Below, in pieces: positions 57,008 to 64,000 of a stretch of 64,000 bases of DNA. Source of the stretch: Chloroflexota bacterium. Lineage in GTDB: Bacteria; Chloroflexota; Dehalococcoidia; Lucifugimonadales; Australimonadaceae. Position numbers and translations under genes: made by a program. Positions within the stretch are counted from its first letter, which is position 1. Each line of letters starts with the position of its first letter. The notes beneath the pieces are model-generated. The model ran no database searches. It worked only from the letters and a program-made list of their open reading frames with translations, and had not been told where the DNA came from. The stretch is from the NCBI GenBank assembly GCA_028874795.1, contig JAPPHT010000010.1, forward strand, positions 31,187 to 95,186, in the 5' to 3' direction.

Positions 57008-58270
57008 ATGACGGAACCGAGGTACGTGGAGCCGACCGGGAACCAGCGCGCCGGGTGGCACAAGGAAGGCGAAGGCGGCAGCACGAGCTACACCGTGCGG
57101 CTTGCGACGGCATGGGAGAAGTTCCAGCGCGCGGAGGGCATACCGGTCTTCAAGGGCGTGGGTGTGCGCGACTCCCGCGAGCTGCCGCGCGCCGAGTGGA
57201 AGCGTGTCGGCGGCAAAGGCACGTACATCCAGGTGACCGGCACCAACAACGCAACCGGCATGTTCGTCGTGGAGGTGCCCCCGCGCGGCGCGCTCCTCCC
57301 CCAGCGCCAGATGTACGAGGAACGCTACATCGTGCTGGAGGGACGCGGCAGCACGGAGGTGTGGCGGAACGGCGACACGGCGATGACCGCGTTCGAATGG
57401 CAGCCATGGAGCCTGTTCGCGATACCGCTGAACGCCAACTTCCGCATCATCAACGCGTCGTCGGCCCCGGCCCTGCTGCTCGCGGTGAACACTGCTCCCC
57501 GGACCATCAACGCGTTCCAGAACATGAACTTCGTCTTCAACTGCGAGTTCAACTTCGACGACCGGCTCGGCGGCAACCTCGAGGACTTCTGGAACCCGAA
57601 CGACGAGATCGAGCCGCAACCGGTGCGCGGGCGCGCCATGGTGACGTCCAACCTGCTGCCCGACATCCAGAACGCCTACCTGCCGCTCGACAATAACCGC
57701 GGCCCCGGCTTCCGGTGGGTGGCGCCGAACCAGGTGGGCAACACGATGATCCAGGGATGGCTTGCCGAGTACCCCAGCGGCCGCTACGCCAAGGCGCATG
57801 CCCACGCGTCAGGGGCGGTGCTCGTCTGCTGCAAGGGCGAAGGCTTCTCCTGGACGTGGCCGAGCAGCGAGGGCGGTCTCACCCCGTGGCAGGACGGCAA
57901 GGGCGACCTCGTCAAGATACAGGAGTACGTTCCCGGCGGCCTCATCAGCGCCGCGCCCGGCCCGGCCAACTGGTTCCACCAGCATTTTGCAGTCGGGAAG
58001 GAACCCTTCCGCGTCTTCAACTACACGGGGCCCATGCCCGGCAACCCGGAGTCCAGCCGCAACCGCGCCAACGACTTCGCTGAGGAGGGCACGCTGATCC
58101 GACAGCATGCCGACATCACGGACGGCGGCAACGCTATCCCCTACCACCTGGAGGACCCGTACGTGCGGCAGCACTTCGAGGAGAAGCTGCGCCAGAACGG
58201 CGTGGCCTCCACGATGCCGGAGGTGGTCTACACCGAGGCGGGAGCGAACATGGAGGTCATGTCGGACTAG
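57008..58270 (+). CDS. Two-domain cupin protein (paralog of 35518-36654)
   Basis: RQMYEERYIVLEGRGSTEVWRNGDTAMTAFEWQPWSLFAIPLNANFRIIN; YPSGRYAKAHAHASGAVLVCCKGEGFSWTWP. Confidence 0.85.
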   Translation: MTEPRYVEPTGNQRAGWHKEGEGGSTSYTVRLATAWEKFQRAEGIPVFKGVGVRDSRELPRAEWKRVGGKGTYIQVTGTNNATGMFVVEVPPRGALLPQRQMYEERYIVLEGRGSTEVWRNGDTAMTAFEWQPWSLFAIPLNANFRIINASSAPALLLAVNTAPRTINAFQNMNFVFNCEFNFDDRLGGNLEDFWNPNDEIEPQPVRGRAMVTSNLLPDIQNAYLPLDNNRGPGFRWVAPNQVGNTMIQGWLAEYPSGRYAKAHAHASGAVLVCCKGEGFSWTWPSSEGGLTPWQDGKGDLVKIQEYVPGGLISAAPGPANWFHQHFAVGKEPFRVFNYTGPMPGNPESSRNRANDFAEEGTLIRQHADITDGGNAIPYHLEDPYVRQHFEEKLRQNGVASTMPEVVYTEAGANMEVMSD

Positions 58271-58692
58271 CCCCGTACGCGGAGGCTGCCGTAGACACGC
58301 TCCGGCGCGACGAGCACCACCGTGCGCTGCTCCTCGCGCATGGCGCTGTCGAAGTCGCTCCACGACTCCGGCGGCCGCCCGGCCGCCCCGTACGTGCGCC
58401 GCAGCAGGTCGAGCAGCCCCGCCTCGTCCGTGTTGTCCCAGCTGTGCACGGAAGCCGCACCTTGGACGGTCACGTAGCGCCGGTTGTCCGGGTTGACGAG
58501 GGTGACGGAGCAGTGGCCGCTGCGGCGCACGTTGCGCACCTTTATGGTGTCGGCGCGCGAGACGAACCCCACCTGCCCGTCCACGAGCCCCGCGCTGACC
58601 ACGGTGGTCTGTGCGCGTCCGGACGCACCGACGGTGCTGACGAGCGCGAAGTGGTTGGCTTCGATGAAAGGAAGTGCTTCTGCGAGTTCCAA
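58267..58692 (-). CDS. PNPOx-like (F420-dependent) oxidoreductase
   Basis: TTG start; ELAEALPFIEANHFALVSTVGASGRAQTTVVSAGLVDGQVGFVSRADTIKVRNVRRSGHCSVTLVNPDNRRYVTVQG. Confidence 0.88.
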   Translation of the reverse strand: MELAEALPFIEANHFALVSTVGASGRAQTTVVSAGLVDGQVGFVSRADTIKVRNVRRSGHCSVTLVNPDNRRYVTVQGAASVHSWDNTDEAGLLDLLRRTYGAAGRPPESWSDFDSAMREEQRTVVLVAPERVYGSLRVRG

Positions 58693-58718
58693 GGTCTGTC
58701 TCCTAGTCTGGTGCCCTT

Positions 58719-59675
58719 CTATCCCCAGGTGCCGAAGGTGAGGCCGTGGCCGGTGCCCGCGAGCGAGCGGTAGCACGGGAGGTAGTCGAGCAGCGTCATG
58801 GTGCCGGGGGACATCGCGCCCGCGACGGTCACCCAGTTCAGTATCTCCGGTGTGCCGGGCGCGCCGTTGAGCCGGTCGCGCTGCAGCGACGAGAGCGCCT
58901 GCTCGTCGCCGCTCTCCAGCGCCGCGATGACGCCCCGGTCGAGCTCCTCGTCGATGATCTGGTGGCTGAGGCCGCCGGATGCCATCAGCGCGACGCGGGC
59001 GTCGGCGTCCCATGATTCGACCGCGCGGCGCAGCGCCCCGCCGAGCGCGTAGCAGCGGGCGGAACTCGCCTGGTACGGCAGGTACCGGCTGACCATGAAC
59101 GGCACGACGGGCAGGTTCTCGTCCGGCATGACGTAGTGGTGCGCGTAGGAGAAGGCGTCGTCGAGCGCGTGACCGTCGCGCACACCGTCGCCGCAGCCGA
59201 CGTCGAAGCCCTCGTCGTTCAGCGCCGTGATCAGGTGCTCCGCGAGCTGCGGCTGGCCGGGGCGGTCGTTGATGACGGGAGCGCGACGCTCCTCGTTCGA
59301 GCGAAAGCGGGCGTCGGGGTCGAAGTCCTGACGTTCGGCGACGGGCAGCGACCCGGCACGCATGACGGCGAATACGGCGCGCGTCTCGTCGGCCCAGACC
59401 CGGTGGGGGTTGCTGATGACGACGAGCACGTCGGGCTTCGCCTCGTCCAGCGCGCCGCGCAGCTTGCCGATCGCGGCGTGGGCGGCCTCGTAGCGCTCGC
59501 GCTGCTTCTCCGGCGTCAACTGCGCCTCGATGTCGGCCGGCGCGTTGGCGAGCAGCGACTGGTAGTCGAAGCGGGGGTCCCGGGTATCGGCGTCGCCGAG
59601 GCGCGGCCAGCCGACAGGGTCGGTCTGTATCGAGGGGCCGTGCGAACTGCCGATGCCGAGGACGATGGTGGCCAT
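58719..59675 (-). CDS. Class III extradiol dioxygenase (LigB-like)
   Basis: MATIVLGIGSSHGPSIQTDPVGWPRLG...KPDVLVVISNPHRVWADETRAVFAV...YAHHYVMPDENLPVVPFMVSRYLPYQ. Confidence 0.85.
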   Translation of the reverse strand: MATIVLGIGSSHGPSIQTDPVGWPRLGDADTRDPRFDYQSLLANAPADIEAQLTPEKQRERYEAAHAAIGKLRGALDEAKPDVLVVISNPHRVWADETRAVFAVMRAGSLPVAERQDFDPDARFRSNEERRAPVINDRPGQPQLAEHLITALNDEGFDVGCGDGVRDGHALDDAFSYAHHYVMPDENLPVVPFMVSRYLPYQASSARCYALGGALRRAVESWDADARVALMASGGLSHQIIDEELDRGVIAALESGDEQALSSLQRDRLNGAPGTPEILNWVTVAGAMSPGTMTLLDYLPCYRSLAGTGHGLTFGTWG

Positions 59676-59783
59676 GTGCGCCTCCTGCGCGCGGCTTCTC
59701 GCCGCGAAGGTGTTGGTCTGCTTGTGGCGCAAGCATAGGACGCAGGGCGGCGTAAGGCAAAGGCAGGTTTGTTGGTGGTGTGG

Positions 59784-60038
59784 TCAGGACGCAGAGTCGA
59801 GGCGCGCGATCTCCGCTTGCATCTGTTTGGCGACACTGATGAGTTCCCGGATGCGGACGGTATTCTCCTGCATCCTTGTGCGGATGGCCCCTATCTCCTG
59901 CCCACTGGCGCGTATGCGCTCGTCATGTTGAATGGCCAGCAGTTCATACTCCTGCTGTTGGTCGACCATGACGTGCATTGCCTGCGACAGGTTGGTGATC
60001 GCTCTGAAAAGTTGGGACATTCCGTCTTGTGACGTCAT
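59784..60038 (-). CDS. Small coiled-coil protein
   Basis: MTSQDGMSQLFRAITNLSQAMHVMVDQQQEYELLAIQHDERIRASGQEIGAIRTRMQENTVRIRELISVAKQMQAEIARLDSAS. Confidence 0.6.
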   Translation of the reverse strand: MTSQDGMSQLFRAITNLSQAMHVMVDQQQEYELLAIQHDERIRASGQEIGAIRTRMQENTVRIRELISVAKQMQAEIARLDSAS

Positions 60039-60211
60039 CGGATCCCCTCTGGCAGCGGGAGTTGTCTGCCGTGTGCTGCCTGACAGTCGCATCGTAGGAC
60101 TGCGGCACGTGGGGGGGCAAGGGGCAGGTGGCACAGTTCGCACATCCCGTTCCCCTTGCCTCTGCAGATGCTATCCTCCGCGCATCCGGAACCCTCGCAG
60201 GAGGAGGACGC

Positions 60212-61423
60212 ATGACCACTGAGAACTCCACTGTGCTCGGCATCGGCATCATCGGGCTGGGCGGCGCGGCGGTCGCCATGGTCCCGCGGATGGCATTCAA
60301 TCCGCGCTTCAAGATCATCGCCGCGGCGGACCTCGACACCGAGATACTCGGCCGCTTCGCCCAGGACTTCCCGGACGCCGCGACCCACACGAGCGCGGAG
60401 GAGATGTGCAAGGACCCGCGCATCGACCTCGTCTACATCGCGACGCCGACCATACTGCACAGCCAGCACTGCGAACTGGCGATGTCGTACGGCAAGCACG
60501 TGCTCATCGAGAAGCCGATGACGATCAACGTGGAGGAAGGCACGGCGCTGGCCGAGTCGGCGGAGCGCCAGGGCGTGCTGCTCGGCGTGAACGTGAAACA
60601 CAGCTTCGAACCGCGCGTGCTGCGCATCCGCGAGATGGTGCGCACCGGTGAGTTCGGCGAGCTGCGGATGATGCACCACTGGCGCTACCAGGACTGGCTG
60701 TACCGCCCGCGCTCCCACGAAGAACTGACGCCGGGGCCCGGCGGCGGCATCCTCTGGCGGCAGGGGCCGCACCAGTTCGACATCATCCGCACCATAGGCG
60801 GCGGCATGGTGCGGAGCGTGCGCGGCACGTCTGCCGCGTGGGATCCCGCCCGCCGCGTACCGGGCGCGCACGCAGCCTACCTGGAGTTCGAGAACGGCGT
60901 GTTCTGCACCGCCGTCTACAGCGGCTACGACCACTGGGACTCGCGTGAGTTCATGCACGGCGTCGGCAGGGACGGCATCTTCCCCGACCCGGCGAAGCAC
61001 GCCTCGGCGCGGCGCGAACAGGCAGAGGCCACCGACCCCGATTGGGAGGACGCGGCGGCGCGGGCTGAACGGTACGGACTGGGACGCTCCGACCCCATGG
61101 AGCCGCCGACCGGCCCCTCCAGCGCGGGCTGGCTGCTCGGCGGGCCGCTCATGGTGAGCTTCGACGACGCGGACGTTCGGCTCTCGCCGGGCGGGCTTAC
61201 CGTCTACGGCAACAGGGAGCGCACCGAGATTCCGCTCGTGACGGTGGAGGACGGCCGCGATGGACGGCTCAACACGTTCTACGACGCCATCGTCACGGGA
61301 CGCCCCCTTCCCGCCAACGCGCGCTGGGGCAACGCCACGATCGAACTGCTGCTGGCGATCGAGCAGTCCGGCGAGCAGCGCAAGGAGATGTTCCTCCAGC
61401 ACCAGACGCCGACGGTGGACTGA
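60212..61423 (+). CDS. Gfo/Idh/MocA family oxidoreductase
   Basis: GIGIIGLGGAAVAMVPRMAFNPRFKIIAAADLD...IDLVYIATPTILHSQHCELAMSYGKHVLIEKPMTIN; GAGGAGG RBS. Confidence 0.95.
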   Translation: MTTENSTVLGIGIIGLGGAAVAMVPRMAFNPRFKIIAAADLDTEILGRFAQDFPDAATHTSAEEMCKDPRIDLVYIATPTILHSQHCELAMSYGKHVLIEKPMTINVEEGTALAESAERQGVLLGVNVKHSFEPRVLRIREMVRTGEFGELRMMHHWRYQDWLYRPRSHEELTPGPGGGILWRQGPHQFDIIRTIGGGMVRSVRGTSAAWDPARRVPGAHAAYLEFENGVFCTAVYSGYDHWDSREFMHGVGRDGIFPDPAKHASARREQAEATDPDWEDAAARAERYGLGRSDPMEPPTGPSSAGWLLGGPLMVSFDDADVRLSPGGLTVYGNRERTEIPLVTVEDGRDGRLNTFYDAIVTGRPLPANARWGNATIELLLAIEQSGEQRKEMFLQHQTPTVD

Positions 61424-61569
61424 GGATTTCGTTCGCAGAGACGCTCGATGAGAGTACAGACATTGTCATCCCGAGTGGAGCGCAGCGGAACCGAGGGATC
61501 TCTCGGAGCGATATCCCGTCGTATACCAACCCCTCCCTACTCCCGCCCCGCGTGCCCTGACGGGCGCCC

Positions 61570-61595
61570 TGGATTCCCGCTTTCGCGGGAATGAC
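61570..61595. repeat. Family E palindromic repeat
   Basis: ggattcccgctttcgcgggaatgacg. Confidence 0.65.
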
Positions 61596-61652
61596 GAAGA
61601 GGGCGGGAACGACGAAGAGTACGGAAGCAACGAACGTACAAGGAGAGAAGGG

Positions 61653-62765
61653 ATGCTGTTCATAGACAACGCGACCGTGGAGCGGCTGCTCCCGATGGAC
61701 GAGTGCATAGACGCGCAGGACTACGCGTTCCGCGGGCTGCCCACGGGCGAGTCCGTCCACCGGCCCCGCATCGACCTGTACATGCCGGCGGAGCGTCCAG
61801 ACGGCTACTACCGCTGGGGCACGATGGAGGGCGCGAGCGACGCGCTGGGCGTCTTCGCCATCCGCATGAAGTCGGACATCCTCTACTGGCCGCGCGACGA
61901 GCACGGCTACTGGAAAGAGGAGAAGTACTGCATGGAGCCGGGCACGTACTGCGGGCTGATCTTCCTGTTCAGCACGCGCGACGGCGAACCGCTGGCGCTC
62001 ATCAACGACGGCATCCTGCAGCACATGCGCGTGGGCGGCGGCGCGGGGCTCGGCGTGAAGTACCTCTCGCGTCCGGACTCGCAGACCGTGGGGATGCTCG
62101 GCTCCGGCGGCATGGCGCGCACGTACCTGGAGGCGTTCTGCGCGGTGCGCGACATCCGCAGTGTCAAGGTGTTCAGCCCCACGAAGGCGAACCGCGAGCG
62201 CTACGCGGAGGAGATGTCGGCGAAGCTGGAGCTCGAGGTGCGCGCCGTCGACACGCCGGAGGCGGCGGTCGAGGACGTGGACATCGTCTCCGCCTGCACG
62301 AACGCGATGGAGCCTGCGCTGAAGGGCGACTGGCTCTCGCCCGGACAGCACGTGACCGACGTACGCGGCGAGCTGGACGCCGGGGTGTTCGAGCGCGCGG
62401 ACGTCACTGTCAAGCAGGGCGTGGCGCACTCGCGGCCCAGCAACGAGGACGTGCGGAGCATGGGCGACGGGTACAACCGGGGCGACTACATCGGCGGGAC
62501 GGAGGAGCAGAAGCAGCGCCTCCCTGCCCGTCTGCGCGAGGCGCGGGTGAACACCGGAGGGACCGATGAGACGCCGACGTTCAACGACCTCGCGAGCGGC
62601 AGGGTCGGCCGGACGTCGCGGGACCAGATCTCGCTCTACCTGAACTCCGGCAACCAGGGGCTGCAGTTCGCGGCGGTCGGCTCGGTGGTCTACCGCAAGG
62701 CGAAGGAAGAGGGCCTCGCGCGCGAGATCCCGACGGAGTGGTTCCTGCAGGACATCCGGGACTAG
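61653..62765 (+). CDS. Ornithine cyclodeaminase/mu-crystallin family protein
   Basis: LFIDNATVERLLPMDECIDAQDYAFRGLPTG...QTVGMLGSGGMARTYLEAFCAVRDIRSVKVFSPTKANRERYAEEM...DIVSACTNA. Confidence 0.93.
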   Translation: MLFIDNATVERLLPMDECIDAQDYAFRGLPTGESVHRPRIDLYMPAERPDGYYRWGTMEGASDALGVFAIRMKSDILYWPRDEHGYWKEEKYCMEPGTYCGLIFLFSTRDGEPLALINDGILQHMRVGGGAGLGVKYLSRPDSQTVGMLGSGGMARTYLEAFCAVRDIRSVKVFSPTKANRERYAEEMSAKLELEVRAVDTPEAAVEDVDIVSACTNAMEPALKGDWLSPGQHVTDVRGELDAGVFERADVTVKQGVAHSRPSNEDVRSMGDGYNRGDYIGGTEEQKQRLPARLREARVNTGGTDETPTFNDLASGRVGRTSRDQISLYLNSGNQGLQFAAVGSVVYRKAKEEGLAREIPTEWFLQDIRD

Positions 62766-62780
62766 GGAGAACGAGGCGCG

Positions 62781-62820
62781 ATCAAGGTGGCCAACCTGCC
62801 TGGGTTCTGGCCACCTTGAT
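62781..62820. repeat. 13-bp inverted repeat (terminator-like hairpin) after cyclodeaminase gene
   Basis: ATCAAGGTGGCCA (62781-62793) / TGGCCACCTTGAT (62808-62820). Confidence 0.85.
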
Positions 62821-62859
62821 GCCTGGCCTACGAGTGAACGGCCGCCGCCGTTTGGCCCC

Positions 62860-62933
62860 CTTGAGATCCTTGATATGGGCAATTTCAAGGCCACGGCCTG
62901 CTTCCGGGGCTCCGCAGTATCAAGAATCTCAAG
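62860..62933. repeat. 16-bp inverted repeat, 15/16
   Basis: CTTGAGATCCTTGATA (62860-62875) / TATCAAGAATCTCAAG (62918-62933). Confidence 0.8.
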
Positions 62934-62967
62934 ATGGCCATGTTCTTCAAGTTTGAGGACTGGAGCC

Positions 62968-63014
62968 ATAGACGTGGTCAATAGCAGCGGGGCGGAGCTA
63001 TAGACGCGGTCTAT
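62968..63014. promoter_or_regulatory. Paired operator-like palindromes upstream of PIN-domain operon
   Basis: ATAGACGTGGTCAAT (62968-62982) and ATAGACGCGGTCTAT (63000-63014), 32 bp apart. Confidence 0.5.
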
Positions 63015-63162
63015 GGGTGCTGCGTGAACGGCAGTCATACGACCAGCGTAGCGGGCGCGGGCCCGACCGCGTAAGTGGCCGGTGTCAGAAGAATGTGACA
63101 CGCGCCCCTACCCTATGCAGTTGGGGGCGCATTACGATAGGTGGGAACGAAGGAGGTCAGCC

Positions 63163-63609
63163 GTGGCCACGAACATGCGAAAGCGGCGGAGTACCCGTGC
63201 TGCTGCCGAAGAAAAGGCGCTCGAACCCGCGCGTACGCATGGCATGCTCATGGAAGTGAACTGGCAGGAGCGTACCGCCCAGCTCCATCCGACGCGCCCG
63301 TTTCCCGGCAAACGCCACGTTCCGCTACGGTTTCCGGGGGCGCTCGATGCGGAGATGCTGCGTCACGCGACGCGGTTCGTGACCGTCGTGGGTAAGGCTC
63401 GCTTCAACGAGAACGATGAGTACGAGGTCTTCCACGTCGAGGAGATCATCCCTCCCAGGGGCAACAGGCCGTTCAGCCGTGAGGAGTTGGAGGAGGCGCT
63501 GGCGAACGCCAAGCCGTTCGTGCCTGGTGAGATACCGCCTATGGACATCCCCGAAGAAGAGATGGAAGAGTTCAGGCGTGTGATTCGCGAAGCGCGGAAC
63601 GTGCGATGA
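63163..63609 (+). CDS. Putative antitoxin-like partner of PIN-domain protein
   Basis: GTG start after AGGAGG; ...HGMLMEVNWQERTAQLHPTRPFPGKRHVPLRFP...FNENDEYEVFHVEEIIPPRGNRPFSREELEEAL; 4-bp overlap with PIN gene. Confidence 0.65.
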   Translation: MATNMRKRRSTRAAAEEKALEPARTHGMLMEVNWQERTAQLHPTRPFPGKRHVPLRFPGALDAEMLRHATRFVTVVGKARFNENDEYEVFHVEEIIPPRGNRPFSREELEEALANAKPFVPGEIPPMDIPEEEMEEFRRVIREARNVR

Positions 63610-63962
63610 CCACACAGTACCTCCGCCCCATCGTCTTGGACACCTCAGTAGTTTCGGTGCTGCTCAATGAACGCCCCGCAGTTGCTTGTCGCTACTATGA
63701 AGATCAACTGCGAGGGTCACGCCTGCTCGTCTCCTTTCAGACACTCGAAGAGATATGGTTCGGCGCCTACCAAGCAAGCTGGGGTCTTCGCAGGAGGGGT
63801 GAACTGACAGGCCGACTTGCACGCTACGAGGTCGTCTGGCCCGGTCCTGAGCTGGTTGACCGTACGGCGCAACTGCGCGTCGAGCAAAGACGCAAGGGAC
63901 GCGAACTGACAACAGCCGACGCGTGGATAGCCGCGACCGCGCTGTCGCTAGGGATGCTCTGA
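63606..63962 (+). CDS. PIN-domain (VapC-like) protein, apparently short at C-terminus
   Basis: RPIVLDTSVVSVLLNERP...SFQTLEEIWFGAY...RRKGRELTTADAWIAATALSLGML*. Confidence 0.88.
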   Translation: MTTQYLRPIVLDTSVVSVLLNERPAVACRYYEDQLRGSRLLVSFQTLEEIWFGAYQASWGLRRRGELTGRLARYEVVWPGPELVDRTAQLRVEQRRKGRELTTADAWIAATALSLGML

Positions 63963-64000
63963 ATAACCCGTCAACGTTGAGTTGAGCGGATGGACGGGGT

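Noticed and set aside
61293-63101. 602-aa minus-strand ORF
   Set aside because: Runs antisense through the Gfo/Idh/MocA 3' end, an intergenic repeat region and ornithine cyclodeaminase; no domain signal.

Overview
GC-rich bacterial chromosomal window, probably an uncultured Chloroflexota/SAR202-like bacterium. That assignment is inference from Thr-Pro-rich lipoproteins, many VOC, amidohydrolase, Rieske and cupin paralogs, and F420-type oxidoreductases; no phylogeny was run. Core content: dnaN, a tRNA-Arg(TCT), a peroxiredoxin, modA-modB without an adjacent modC, a ccdA-like gene, a complete phosphate regulon (phoB-phoR-pstS-pstC-pstA-pstB-phoU), uvrC, eutA and an orphan MT-A70 methyltransferase. 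From about 23 kb onward the window is accessory and catabolic: 6 VOC proteins, 3 amidohydrolases, 2 paralogous double cupins, Rieske and LigB-type oxygenases, MFS transporters, paralogous esterases and a GMC oxidoreductase. Four toxin-antitoxin-like loci are interspersed (RelE/HTH, HicBA, MNT/HepT, PIN), plus an AAA/DUF4143 ATPase, and several families of GC-rich palindromic intergenic repeats. Most notable signals: (1) a 4-unit, exactly 22-bp-period palindromic iteron array at the start of the DUF4143 ATPase; (2) a hicBA cassette bounded by 44-bp perfect direct repeats that duplicate the 3' end of the upstream gene; (3) a helically phased TGCTCAT/ATGAG array upstream of ccdA; (4) an intergenic palindromic repeat inserted in frame in an esterase, and probably another at the N-terminus of the next gene; (5) a tRNA promoter embedded in an opposite-strand terminator hairpin; (6) an MNT antitoxin with a degenerate catalytic motif next to an intact HepT; (7) a tandem pair of small paralogous proteins of unrecognised family. 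Everything was read by eye; no searches were run.
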